In this document: positions 23,101-30,043 of the stretch, in pieces
How the letters are laid out: every line of letters begins with the position of its first letter
How positions within the stretch are numbered: position 1 is the stretch's first letter
Virus record (IMG/VR): IMGVR_UViG_3300032057_000003
Location: 1 to 30,997 of that record
DNA from: a virus
Reading direction: 5' to 3' (one strand)
DNA: 30,997 nucleotides
Program-made: the position numbers and the translations under genes
Notes under the pieces: generated by a model
What the model was told of the DNA's origin: nothing
Database searches by the model: none
What the model saw: the letters and a program-made list of their open reading frames with translations, nothing else

Positions 23101-23205
23101 GGCAGCTTTGATGAACACCTGATGGGCGCGGCTGGCGAGAGGATTGTGATCAACCATATCCGCGCCAATCGTGGGCGGATTGCGCAGATGCTGAGGACAG
23201 TATGA
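20104..23205 (+). CDS. Tape measure protein
   Basis: A 1,033-residue protein starting at TTG 20104 (GGAGAG upstream). After an N-terminal helical part come hydrophobic segments at about 400-500 (VEIVAGLASAVAVTIRGWFF, VLNIVASVLDTVARIATAIS). A very long charged coiled coil runs from about 545 to 860 (Glu/Arg/Ala/Gln). The C-terminal motif GGPVAANAPYIVGEKGPELFVP, then SGTIIPN, is typical of tape measures. It sets tail length and is ejected with the DNA. It is the longest gene and directly follows the chaperones. Confidence 0.92.
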   Translation: MATDRLQFLIALKTTGEQAAKSAVASVEASLRSLRQTAQALGSIRLDNLSGIQGLSNALQTANAAVSLVTQSLGALSGALQTVGSGFAAFYGEGLRFARTLENTELSIRTLIANNLLARKSVADVGEAFRLAGAIGADQLQKLKLLAIDTSVSFEDLSRAFQEGLGSGISAGFNPDQIRELTLQIGQLGAALGMPGYQLPQEIRAILTGQIDRNARVGLSLFNTEEDRKKLQQLLKTDVAQAFAFIQEKLQAVTVGGQLAAKSFDGLLGNAKEALTLFATAGSGRLFDGLKQALAQVQDGIISITRNTQTGVAEAVKLSPAFEQIAKVADEIGAALSRSVLNALNYVLAKVNQLGQFLAQNPALVEQIGREFEKIFDAITDIGRAILEGLTFDDTRSGAQAVIDTLQAVRGLVEIVAGLASAVAVTIRGWFFLIDTARRAFQGVLNIVASVLDTVARIATAISGVTASVGALASVFARVAVSAQAIASALRSATSAQQAQLGGQKPSTETKTEQKPDLSGVFGTPRAPKPDSGKGGGRQQEDPVLKQIETRRAEAARIERLIAAEAERNYRLERARIEAATAALRDNFERRRISAEQYYRDLTRLQEEQAENERRRAEQERAREFAKLQQAIVDREAAAKIKDAKARDREIKRLLDEEAQAQARIIDLTTRLAEIEAERETTRLRLARENEESYRREQAAIEDLQVALIAASGDRFAVERLRVEQEYLETLRRIRSELTQANADREAILATLTDGEREQLRLAEELRAKRLEQIAVDQAIAELQRAITETKREQAQLAEQMRLAGYTEAEIQKAVNAVYERRKATLDALAQKAREAAQALPTQENVDAVRDAIDAVESVKVVSRDAGAQIRSDLAGALENLFARLITNARNAKEAFKQFALSVVQSIARIIAQMLVLKLLQGALGGIFGKIGLGGALPGVSGKAAGGPVAANAPYIVGEKGPELFVPKVSGTIIPNDALAAMPAMAATQPITIVNRVDTGSFDEHLMGAAGERIVINHIRANRGRIAQMLRTV

Positions 23206-24353
23206 GCGCGCCGGTTTTCCCATTCGAGCCGAATTGGGCGAACGGGATTGACGAAATCTGGAGTTACCGCACGGAAGTCCAGGCTGCTTGGGACGGGCGT
23301 GAAATCCGGCGTTGCATCCGTGACGCGCCACAGCGTCAAATACAGTACCCACTTTTGACGCGCACGCCGGAACGTCGGAACCGCATTCACCGACGGCTAC
23401 TTGACCTGCTAGGCAAGCAGGTGCGCATTCCGGTTTGGCAGGACGCTAGTCCGGTATCGGTCAGCGCTGGGGCTACAAGTTGCCCAGTTAATACACCAGG
23501 ACGCCAGTACTACGACGGCGGTGAGGCTATCCTGTGGCAGAACGAGCAGACGTGGCACGTTTGCGATAATCTCGTGGAGTCGCCGACTTCAATAAGCTGG
23601 ACAACTCCGACGCCAAGCGCCTTACAGGGGCGCGTTGCGCCTCTCGTTCCGGCGCGGCTGCTGCCTGACGTTGACGGGCGGGTTTACACGGTTGACTTGG
23701 AAGAGCTGCGCGTCAACGCTTTCTTGGATTCAAGCGTCCTGCTTGGGCGGTTGGTTGACCACGACTACCCGACGTACTCCAGCCGCATTGTGCTGGAGCA
23801 CAAGAGTGACGAAAAAGACCGGAGTTTGGAATGGTCTCGCCGGGTCGAAACGCTGTCCTACGAGACGGGATTGACCGCAGCTTACCCGGCGTGGCTGCAA
23901 TCCGTCGTGGCGTACGATTTCCAGTGGATTTTTTCTACGCGCGAATCCTTCGGCAAGTTTCTCGATTTCCTGCACCTGCAACGCGGGCGGTGGGGTTGGT
24001 TCTGGTGGGACACTTGGGCGCGTGACCTGCGTTTGACCGCGCCAATCAGCCCGTGGGACACGGTGATTTTTGTTGATAACGCAGCTACCGGTGCTGTGCC
24101 GCCGTGTCGTTCCGCTCTGACAATCCGGCTAAAAGACGGTACACTTTTCCGACGCAACGTCATCGCACAAACGGCTATCAGCGTGACGCTTGACTCGCCA
24201 CTTGGGGTGGCAGTGGCAATCGGAGAGATAGACCGGATTACGTGGCTGCTTCCGGTGCGGTTTGATACTGACACCTTCCGCTTTCGCTGGGAAACGACTA
24301 CGCTGGTGCAGGTTGCGGCACGGCTGCGTCACGTGCTGACAATTGTATTGTAG
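23202..24353 (+). CDS. Distal tail / minor tail protein
   Basis: A 383-residue protein that overlaps the tape measure stop (ATGA). The N-terminus (FPFEPNWANGIDEIWSYRTEV; REIRRCIRDAPQRQIQYPLL) and the Trp-rich segment FLHLQRGRWGWFWWDTW resemble distal tail proteins that cap the tube. The C-terminus appears clipped. A 5-bp tandem duplication TTGTATTGTA (24343-24352) brings the stop TAG; without one copy the frame runs on for about 15 residues rich in Asp, Gly and Pro, to a TAA that overlaps the next ATG. Confidence 0.65.
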   Translation: MSAPVFPFEPNWANGIDEIWSYRTEVQAAWDGREIRRCIRDAPQRQIQYPLLTRTPERRNRIHRRLLDLLGKQVRIPVWQDASPVSVSAGATSCPVNTPGRQYYDGGEAILWQNEQTWHVCDNLVESPTSISWTTPTPSALQGRVAPLVPARLLPDVDGRVYTVDLEELRVNAFLDSSVLLGRLVDHDYPTYSSRIVLEHKSDEKDRSLEWSRRVETLSYETGLTAAYPAWLQSVVAYDFQWIFSTRESFGKFLDFLHLQRGRWGWFWWDTWARDLRLTAPISPWDTVIFVDNAATGAVPPCRSALTIRLKDGTLFRRNVIAQTAISVTLDSPLGVAVAIGEIDRITWLLPVRFDTDTFRFRWETTTLVQVAARLRHVLTIVL

Positions 24354-24399
24354 ACGACACTGACGGTGGCGGTGGTGACGATCCACCTGTGGGGTCTTA

Positions 24400-25206
24400 A
24401 TGAGCTGGGATAATCTCGACACTGGGCAAGCTACTGGGCGTCCGGCGCTGGCGTTTGAGTTTCTCGCGCACACGACCTATTACCGTTACACGTCCACTTG
24501 GGCGACGGTGTTTGTTGACGGTCAGGAATACTCGCCAGAGGTGATCTCGGTCGAGCCGTTGGAACTCAAGCCCAACCAGACAGACCAGCGGCTGACGATT
24601 CTGTGCCGCCAAGACTTGCCGGTAGTGACAATCGCGCGTCAAGCCAGACCACGGCTGCGAGTTAGAATTCGCCAGTTTCACATGAGCGATTGGAGTGCCA
24701 TCCAGACTTTTTGGGTCGGCTCAGTGATAGGCGTATCCTTTCAGGGCGTTGAGGCGCGTCTGTTGTGTGACGCGGGGATAAATCGCGTTGACGGGCTGCT
24801 TGCACCACAGCAGTTTGGCGGCTCGTGCCAGTGGACGCTGGGACACCCATGGTGTCCGGTCAATCTCGCAAACCACACTTTTACGGGCATAGTGACAGCA
24901 GTGTCTGGGCGTCAAGTGACGGCGCCAATATGGGCAGGGGGGCCAGCAGACTATTTTGTCAACGGACACTTGATAACCGCCGATGGGCGTAGCGATACGA
25001 TTGACGAATATTTGCCGAGTTCGGGAACAGTTCGTACTCGCTCCGATTTAGGCATCGCCGTAGGTGATACCGTGACGGCTGTCGCTGGGTGTGATGGCGC
25101 GCTTGCAACCTGTCAGGGGCGGTTCGGCAGCGAAACGAACAACGGGCTGGCGTGGGGCGGTTTTCGTATTCCGTCGCGCGATCCTCAACGGGGAGGAATA
25201 ATCTGA
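24400..25206 (+). CDS. Tail tip hub-like protein (phage BR0599/DUF2163 family)
   Basis: A 268-residue protein. The N-terminal part (VDGQEYSPEVISVEPLELKP; FWVGSVIGVSFQGVEARLL) and the C-terminus with GCDGALATCQGRFGSETNNGL match the DUF2163/BR0599 family. Its GTA and lambda gpL-like relatives carry a cysteine-bound iron-sulfur cluster in the tail tip. Cys in GSCQW, HPWCPVN, GCDG and ATCQG are candidate ligands. ATG 24400 overlaps a TAA in the -1 frame of the upstream gene. It bridges the distal tail and the host-contact protein. Confidence 0.75.
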   Translation: MSWDNLDTGQATGRPALAFEFLAHTTYYRYTSTWATVFVDGQEYSPEVISVEPLELKPNQTDQRLTILCRQDLPVVTIARQARPRLRVRIRQFHMSDWSAIQTFWVGSVIGVSFQGVEARLLCDAGINRVDGLLAPQQFGGSCQWTLGHPWCPVNLANHTFTGIVTAVSGRQVTAPIWAGGPADYFVNGHLITADGRSDTIDEYLPSSGTVRTRSDLGIAVGDTVTAVAGCDGALATCQGRFGSETNNGLAWGGFRIPSRDPQRGGII

Positions 25207-26654
25207 TGCCGTTTCCGTTGATCGCCGTCATTATCGCAATCGCATCGCTTGCTTTAAACGTTGTTTCGGCGCTACTGCGGCCCAAAACAAGCGACCGCCC
25301 GGAGAAAGACTGGGATATTCCAACAGCAACAGAAGGGCGCTCCATCCCGATTGTGTGGGGCACAGACCTTCAGCGCGCGCCAAACATTATCTGGTGGGGC
25401 GATCAGCGCGAAGTGCAACGAAATAACATCTGGCGTTACTTCACCGGAATCGCGTGGGCGCTGACGCACGGCGCGCCGACGTTGAAATCCATCATTGTCA
25501 ACGAAAAGGTTATCTGGACGGGCGCTCTAACGCACGGGCAGGAACTTTTTCTTAACCTGCCGAATCTGTTTGGTCAAGCTGGCGGAGGTATTATCTGGGA
25601 TTTGAAGTACTATCAAGGCAACGGGACGGTTGGGGCAGACCCTTATCTAGCGTCACGAGTATCAGGTTACCCCGATCATCGGCGCGTTGCTTATTTGGTA
25701 TCACGTGGCCCAGCAACGTGGTCAGCAGGAAGCAACTGGAAGGGGTTTATCGGCAATTCACCGAACTTGCCGAAGGTAGAATTCGAATTAGAGCGTTTTC
25801 CAGACGTGCCGTCAGGGGGCGCAATCGGCGGTGACGCTAATCCTATCTGGATGCTCTACGAGGCATTGACAAATAACGTATGGGGGTGCGGCGTTGACCC
25901 AGCAGACGCCTTTGAGGGAATTGATGAGGATTCTTTTCAGGCGGCCGCTGCTCAAGTGGCAAACGAAGGATTGGGCGCGTCATATATTCTACAGGAATCC
26001 ATGCAGTTCCCGCGTTTTGCCGATATGATCTTGCGCCACGTTGACGCGGTGTTGTATCGCGAGCCAACGAATGGCAGGTGGACAATAAAGCTGATTAGGA
26101 ACGACTACGATCCAGCAAACCTGCCAATTCTGAACGAAACAAACATCATTGAAGTCCAGGAATTTGGCACAGACATAAGCGGTGTTTTGCGCGACGTGGT
26201 GCGCATCAAATTTGCCGACCGCACCAAGCAATACAAAGAGTCTGTAGCGACTTTCCGTAATCCTGCAGTACGTGCAATTCAGGGGTACTCTTCGGCTGTC
26301 GAGTTGGACTTTCCGATGGTGCGTGATCCCGGCGTTGCGCAACGCATTGCCGAGCGTGAAGCGTTAGGATACTCGTATCCGTTGCGTCGTCTACGAGTGA
26401 CGGCAACACGGAAGGCAGCTAATTTACGTCCGGGTAGCGTGTTTCGATTCGTTTGGGCTAGGTACGACGTGGACGCAATTTTTCGCGTCACGTCAATTCG
26501 GCTTGGTTCGCCGGTTGATGGCGTGGTAATTGTCGAGGCGGTTGAGGATAAGTTTTCAATTGCCTCGACAACGATTGGCGCGCCACCGTTGCCGCCGCCA
26601 CCGCCAGAAGACCCGCCACCGCCAGAAGACCCACCAGATGATCCGCCGATTTAG
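25206..26654 (+). CDS. Tail tip / host specificity-type protein
   Basis: A 482-residue protein. A hydrophobic N-terminus (FPLIAVIIAIASLALNVVSA) is followed by WDIPTATEGRSIPIVWGT, a motif of phage tail proteins of the PF13550/central fibre kind, and by beta-rich domains (FADMILRHVDAVLYREPTNG; LRVTATRKAANLRPGSVF). The end is a Pro/Glu/Asp-rich tail (PPLPPPPPEDPPPPEDPP). GGGAGG sets ATG 25206; an in-frame start at 25152 lies within the upstream gene. It likely forms the tip that contacts the host. Confidence 0.75.
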   Translation: MPFPLIAVIIAIASLALNVVSALLRPKTSDRPEKDWDIPTATEGRSIPIVWGTDLQRAPNIIWWGDQREVQRNNIWRYFTGIAWALTHGAPTLKSIIVNEKVIWTGALTHGQELFLNLPNLFGQAGGGIIWDLKYYQGNGTVGADPYLASRVSGYPDHRRVAYLVSRGPATWSAGSNWKGFIGNSPNLPKVEFELERFPDVPSGGAIGGDANPIWMLYEALTNNVWGCGVDPADAFEGIDEDSFQAAAAQVANEGLGASYILQESMQFPRFADMILRHVDAVLYREPTNGRWTIKLIRNDYDPANLPILNETNIIEVQEFGTDISGVLRDVVRIKFADRTKQYKESVATFRNPAVRAIQGYSSAVELDFPMVRDPGVAQRIAEREALGYSYPLRRLRVTATRKAANLRPGSVFRFVWARYDVDAIFRVTSIRLGSPVDGVVIVEAVEDKFSIASTTIGAPPLPPPPPEDPPPPEDPPDDPPI

Positions 26655-26656
26655 AT

Positions 26657-26923
26657 ATGACCGAACGAGAAACACAACGTCGAATCGTTGACGCATTGCG
26701 CAAGGCTGGTTGCTTGGTGTGCGTCACCAGTAATCGGCGGCATACGGCGAACACGCCGGGGACGCCTGACCTGTTTGTGTGGCACGAGGGAAGGTGGACA
26801 GCGCTGGAAGTGAAATCGCCGGATGGGAAGCTTACGGCAAAACAATCGGCGCTTGTAGAGTCCGGCGCTGTTTACGTAGTGAGAAGCGTAGAAGAGGCTT
26901 TACGCGCCGTGCTAGGATATTGA
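26657..26923 (+). CDS. VRR-NUC family nuclease
   Basis: An 88-residue stand-alone VRR-NUC domain. Catalytic pattern: ERETQRRIVDALRKAG (E), GTPDLFVWHEGRWTALEVKSP (PD...ExK) and LTAKQ (Q), typical of PD-(D/E)XK enzymes. Small phage VRR-NUC proteins are thought to resolve branched DNA before packaging. It begins 2 bp after the tail tip gene and is the last but one gene of the late block. Confidence 0.87.
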   Translation: MTERETQRRIVDALRKAGCLVCVTSNRRHTANTPGTPDLFVWHEGRWTALEVKSPDGKLTAKQSALVESGAVYVVRSVEEALRAVLGY

Positions 26924-26954
26924 CAGACTCGGCAGTAGCAAGAGATTAACTGCC
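26920..26954 (+). promoter_or_regulatory. Possible site before the endolysin gene
   Basis: TTGACA (26920-26925) overlaps the nuclease stop, but the hexamer 17 bp away (AGATTA) is a poor -10. A hairpin GGCAGT/ACTGCC (26931-26936/26949-26954) follows, without a T run. A weak promoter or a regulatory hairpin in the 87-bp gap is possible. Confidence 0.25.
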
Positions 26955-27010
26955 TAGACCTAGAAGGGATTGCTAACTACTGCTGGGTCAACTTTTTCGA
27001 GGGGCGTGTC

Positions 27011-27508
27011 GTGCAGATAAACGAAGCCGGGCTGAAGCTAATCAAAAAATTCGAGGGCTTGCGCTTACGCGCCTACCGTTGCTCGGCTGGCGTCTGGACA
27101 ATCGGCTATGGCCACACCAAGACGGCGAAACGGGGACAGGTTATTACCGAAGCCGAAGCTGACCGATTATTACGTGAAGACCTGCGTATTTTTGAAAAAG
27201 GCGTGTTGGAAGCGCTTGGTAACGCGCCGACGACCGAAAACCAATTCAGTGCAATGGTTAGTCTAGCGTTCAATATCGGTCTCGGTGCGTTTCGTCGGTC
27301 AAAAGTCTTGGCTTTTCACAAAGCGGGCAAGACAGCGGAAGCCGCCCGTGCTTTCGCCAACTGGCGTAAGGCAGGCGGCAAGGTTTTGCCGGGGCTGGTG
27401 CGTCGGCGCGCGGCGGAAGCGAAGTTGTACCTGACGCCAGACAGTGAAAAAGCCCAGCCCGGTGGAAGCCAGGCTGGGCAACGTGCGAATAAGTTAGAGA
27501 ACGGTTAG
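27011..27508 (+). CDS. Endolysin, GH24 lysozyme (muramidase)
   Basis: A 165-residue phage lysozyme starting at GTG 27011. The catalytic motif E15-x8-C24-x5-T30 lies in KFEGLRLRAYRCSAGVWTIGYGHT (written as KFEG...CSAGVWT); Cys replaces the more common Asp, a known GH24 variant. It cleaves the glycan strands of peptidoglycan to lyse the cell. There is no signal peptide or SAR segment, so it needs a holin to leave the cytoplasm. The last 20 codons contain a terminator hairpin for the opposing gene, and the stop overlaps that gene's stop by 4 bp. Confidence 0.9.
   Translation: MQINEAGLKLIKKFEGLRLRAYRCSAGVWTIGYGHTKTAKRGQVITEAEADRLLREDLRIFEKGVLEALGNAPTTENQFSAMVSLAFNIGLGAFRRSKVLAFHKAGKTAEAARAFANWRKAGGKVLPGLVRRRAAEAKLYLTPDSEKAQPGGSQAGQRANKLENG
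27447..27479 (-). terminator. Terminator of the leftward block, inside the endolysin gene
   Basis: Read leftward, GCCCAGCC (27479-27472), a 12-base loop, GGCTGGGC (27459-27452) and five T residues (27451-27447). It stops the transcript from the clamp gene, which ends at 27505, and lies wholly within the endolysin coding sequence. Confidence 0.8.
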
Positions 27509-28290
27509 GAGTCAACCCTCGGCAGAGGTGGAATAGAGGAACGCCAGCAAGGCATTACTAGCTGGCGGATGGTAAAGGGTGATTGTACAACCGGGGACAA
27601 TTCTATGGCGTTGGAAATGAGACGCCTTTCATAAGGAGGAACAATCCGAATTTGCACATCCCCCGTCGGAAGTGCTTGGGCGGCATCAAGCAAATAATTG
27701 CAGTCAGCGATGCCGTCCATTGAGTAGTCAGAACGCGCTTCGATTCTGACCGGCGAAATGGTATTTGCATTTTCGGCTGCCACGGCTATAAAGCCGGGGC
27801 GAACCCAAAAGAAAACACTCCGGTTTTTGCGCGTGGTTTGTTTTTTGGCGCTCTGCAGCGCCTCAATGAACTGTTTTCTCTCGCAGTGCAGAGTGATCGA
27901 ACCCTCTATCGGCGGAAAAACAGCAAAATAGTTTGGATAGCGTGCCTGAATCACAGGCACAGAGAAACCTGCCTTTTCGTGCTGGATGACCGCCTCGGTA
28001 TCGTTGGCGGCAATCTTGATGACGGTGCCTAAAGCACGGGGGAGTTTCAGTTCGGAAAGCTCTCTAGCGCTTAGGATGGCAGTCATCGGCTCCCGGCAAT
28101 CGTACCCGTCGTCTGTCTCGAACAAAGCCAGGCGATAGCCGTCTGTGGCAACGACGCGAAACTTTGTTGGGGAAGCGTCCAAAAGGACGCCAGAAAACGC
28201 CGGGCGACGCGGGTCGAAGTCCCGTGACGCGGCAAATGCGGTGGATTTCAGCGCACGGTGAAAAATATCTGCTTTGACAGTTATTTGCAT
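27505..28290 (-). CDS. DnaN-like sliding clamp lacking the N-terminal domain
   Basis: A 261-residue protein that aligns by pattern with domains 2 and 3 of the DNA polymerase III beta clamp. Domain 2 shows PAFSGVLLDASPTKFRVVATDGYRLAL (written in part: FSGVLL...VATDGYRLAL). Domain 3 starts near YPNYFAVFPP and runs through QFIEALQSAKKQ, CNYLLDAAQAL and IRQLVMP. Domain 1 (about 125 residues) is absent, and GGAGGTGAG before ATG 28290 supports this as the true start. Host clamps are near 370 residues. The usual VMPMRL end is replaced by VMPCWRSS plus ten residues. It probably tethers a polymerase to phage DNA. Confidence 0.85.
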   Translation of the reverse strand: MQITVKADIFHRALKSTAFAASRDFDPRRPAFSGVLLDASPTKFRVVATDGYRLALFETDDGYDCREPMTAILSARELSELKLPRALGTVIKIAANDTEAVIQHEKAGFSVPVIQARYPNYFAVFPPIEGSITLHCERKQFIEALQSAKKQTTRKNRSVFFWVRPGFIAVAAENANTISPVRIEARSDYSMDGIADCNYLLDAAQALPTGDVQIRIVPPYERRLISNAIELSPVVQSPFTIRQLVMPCWRSSIPPLPRVDS

Positions 28291-28703
28291 GGCTCACCTC
28301 CGAAGAATACATCCAGTTGAATGCCGTCGGGGCAAAAAGTCACATCCAGCACACAGAACAGGTCGGAGCGCGGATGCCGTGTCCACTTGGCGTACTCAGA
28401 CGCAAAATTCGTGCCGGGGGGCTTAGCGTCATAAATCCACGGCTGTGACTTAGGAAAGTCGGTCGCCCATACGAAAAAGTCGGACGGTAGCTGTATCTGC
28501 CACTCGTCCGCACCGCAGGGTAAGAAGAACGCAATCGTAAACGAGACGTTCCCGTCGTACCGCCACGCAACTTCTTCGCTGTCATAGTTTTTCAGGCAAA
28601 CGTCTCGCTTGCTTGCCGCAAGCAGGGCTTCGGCAAGCGGATGAATAGGGAGCCCGAAGTGCTGTTGCCACTTGGCGATAAACTCTTGATGCGATATTTC
28701 CAT
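28281..28703 (-). CDS. Protein of unknown function upstream of the clamp
   Basis: A 140-residue protein. AAAGGAG precedes ATG 28703; an in-frame start at 28736 would lie in the terminator of the previous gene and is rejected. It is rich in aromatic and acidic residues (QEFIAKWQQHFGLPIHPLAE; YAKWTRHPRSDLFCVLDV), soluble, without a known domain. Its end overlaps the clamp start by 10 bp, so the two are co-translated. It does not resemble clamp domain 1. Confidence 0.65.
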   Translation of the reverse strand: MEISHQEFIAKWQQHFGLPIHPLAEALLAASKRDVCLKNYDSEEVAWRYDGNVSFTIAFFLPCGADEWQIQLPSDFFVWATDFPKSQPWIYDAKPPGTNFASEYAKWTRHPRSDLFCVLDVTFCPDGIQLDVFFGGEPCK

Positions 28704-28722
28704 TTTTTCTTCTCCTTTCGAC

Positions 28723-28753
28723 AAAAAAAGCGCCATACTCGAAAGTATGGCGC
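28723..28753 (-). terminator. Terminator between leftward genes
   Basis: Read leftward, a perfect 10-bp stem GCGCCATACT/AGTATGGCGC with a TTCG loop, then seven T residues. It ends the message of the gene at 28767-29186 just before the Shine-Dalgarno of the next gene, so the gene pair 28281-28703/clamp relies on read-through or an unseen promoter. Confidence 0.9.
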
Positions 28754-28766
28754 GGGGTTGTTGTGA

Positions 28767-29186
28767 CTACGGCAGCAGTAGCTCTGCCGCCGCGAAGTCA
28801 TCGGCGTGGGCATCGCGTGCCTCGCCGGGGGCAATGAACTTGACGTTGAAGCGTTGGCGCCGCTTATAGCCGACGCCAAATGAAGCCGCCGCTCCTGGGC
28901 GGACGTAACCAACCCAGATGTCGTAGTGATTGCCGGCCATTTCGTAGACGGCTTTCACGCCGTCCTGCGGGTTGACGCGGCGCAGGCAGCCTTTGATTGC
29001 CCACGCCAGCCAGCCGTCGGCTGACTGGGAGGGGTCAAAGGTAAGGATTGTCTCGCCGGCGGCTTTCACTTGCCGCCAGACCCCCAACGCCGGGAAGATA
29101 GTGTCTTCCGGCGCCCGTACGCGCGTAATCGGCGCGTAGGGCGAGTTGCTCGAAGTCCAAACGATGAAATCAATGAGTTCAGCCAT
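28767..29186 (-). CDS. Protein of unknown function
   Basis: A 139-residue protein beginning MAELIDFIVWTSSNSPYAPI, with AAAGGAG before ATG 29186. The middle (GVWRQVKAAGETILTFDPSQ) and the tail (ARDAHADDFAAAELLLP) give no recognised family. No membrane segment or signal is seen. It lies third from the left in the leftward block and is followed by a strong terminator. Confidence 0.65.
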   Translation of the reverse strand: MAELIDFIVWTSSNSPYAPITRVRAPEDTIFPALGVWRQVKAAGETILTFDPSQSADGWLAWAIKGCLRRVNPQDGVKAVYEMAGNHYDIWVGYVRPGAAASFGVGYKRRQRFNVKFIAPGEARDAHADDFAAAELLLP

Positions 29187-29209
29187 TTTCTTTTCTCCTT
29201 TCTGGGTAA

Positions 29210-29235
29210 GGCGCCACGCCCGGAGACGTAGCGCC
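29210..29235 (-). repeat. Intercistronic GGCGC hairpin, copy 1
   Basis: In minus-strand RNA, GGCGCUACG (29235-29227) pairs with CGUGGCGCC (29218-29210), then UUACCC and the next Shine-Dalgarno. It has no T run. Similar hairpins ending GCGCC-TTA occur at 29595-29622 and 30044-30074. Confidence 0.6.
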
Positions 29236-29242
29236 GGTGTTA

Positions 29243-29569
29243 TCAGACGAATCGTTGCAGTCGCGTAACTGCAACGATTTGGCCGTCTTGGCGAATGGCC
29301 GTTGGCCCCGTATCCGGGGCAACAACGTCCGGGCGGCGGACGTGCTGGGCGACCAGAGACGACACGATATAGACCTTGCCTTCTTCCGGGTCAGGCAGGC
29401 CAATCACCTGTCCGAACCGGGTAGTGACGACAGGAACGCCGGCAAAGCCGGTGTCAATCTCTTGGGCTGAATCCAGCCGGGCGATGCGCCCGGACACCGG
29501 GATGGTGATCGGCTGCGCGCCGGACGGCTGAATGGTGATGGGGTGTGGGGTAAGATTGACGAGTTCCAT
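29243..29569 (-). CDS. Conserved phage protein of the LTPHxIxI type
   Basis: A 108-residue protein beginning ELVNLTPHPITI, with VIGLPDPEEGKVYIVSSLVA and RPDVVAPDTGPTAIR. This pattern (NLTPH..., LPxPxxGxxYIVSSLVA, RxDVVAPDTGP) recurs in small proteins of many actinobacterial and other phages and prophages, from general recollection, with no known role. AAAGGAGAG precedes ATG 29569. Confidence 0.75.
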   Translation of the reverse strand: MELVNLTPHPITIQPSGAQPITIPVSGRIARLDSAQEIDTGFAGVPVVTTRFGQVIGLPDPEEGKVYIVSSLVAQHVRRPDVVAPDTGPTAIRQDGQIVAVTRLQRFV

Positions 29570-29594
29570 TTTTCTCTCCTTTCTTTTTTGGTAA

Positions 29595-29622
29595 GGCGCG
29601 CCAGACGAGTGCCTGACGCGCC
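29595..29622 (-). repeat. Intercistronic GGCGC hairpin, copy 2
   Basis: In minus-strand RNA GGCGCGUCAG (29622-29613) pairs with CUGGCGCGCC (29604-29595), including one G-U pair, then TTACC and an A-rich stretch. It follows the stop of the gene at 29634 by 12 bp. Confidence 0.65.
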
Positions 29623-29633
29623 GGGTTGGAGGT

Positions 29634-29933
29634 CTAGACCAGCTTGATTCTTACCGGCTGGCCGTCTTCGGTTACCCACACCCGCGGGCAACCGGGGATT
29701 GCCTTCACAATTGCGTCTGTCACGCCGTATTGGGCGACGAACCGGCGGACTGCGTTACGTGACGCTGCGTAGCGGTCGCCGTATTCACGGGCGCGTCCCT
29801 GCAACTCCGCGCCGGACAGAACGCCAGGAACGTGCCCACGGCACAGAACGTGAAGCTGATAGCTACCAAACCGGGCAGGAACTTCAGAGGCCGGAATTTC
29901 AATCGTTTTCAGCGTTGTCGTCATCGTCGTCAT
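29634..29933 (-). CDS. Small protein under cassette promoter b
   Basis: A 99-residue protein, Thr-rich at the start (MTTMTTTLKTIEI), then SYQLHVLCRGHVPGVLSGAEL and AVRRFVAQYGVTDAIVKAIPG. No family recognised; the C-terminal part could bind nucleic acid but this is not shown. ATG 29933 is seven bases after GCAGGAG of the cassette leader; an ATG at 29938 is out of frame. The genes to the left probably share its promoter. Confidence 0.7.
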   Translation of the reverse strand: MTTMTTTLKTIEIPASEVPARFGSYQLHVLCRGHVPGVLSGAELQGRAREYGDRYAASRNAVRRFVAQYGVTDAIVKAIPGCPRVWVTEDGQPVRIKLV

Positions 29934-29949
29934 TGCATTGCTCCTGCGT

Positions 29950-30032
29950 TTTAGGCCCGCCGGCCATTGAGTTGATTTGAACTTACACCTTCATGAACGT
30001 TTTGTCAAGGGAAAAGTTCCGGTTTTTTTCTT
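29950..30032 (-). promoter_or_regulatory. Cassette promoter and hairpin leader, copy b
   Basis: Read leftward: A-tract, CCGGAACTTTTCCC, TTGACA (30008-30003), 17 bp, TAAGTT (29985-29980), hairpin GGCC-GGCG-GGCC (29965-29954), then TAAAACGCAGGAG. It drives the gene starting at 29933. Confidence 0.87.
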
Positions 30033-30043
30033 TTTTTTTCTAA

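Noticed and set aside
22518-23390. A 290-residue leftward open frame opposite the tape measure
   Set aside because: It is antisense to a confident gene, spans the boundary of two late genes, and reflects low stop frequency opposite Ala/Arg/Glu-rich codons.
28281-28703. The gene upstream of the clamp as a separate clamp domain 1
   Set aside because: Its sequence lacks the domain 1 pattern and is dominated by unrelated aromatic and acidic segments, so the clamp cannot be called a split gene.
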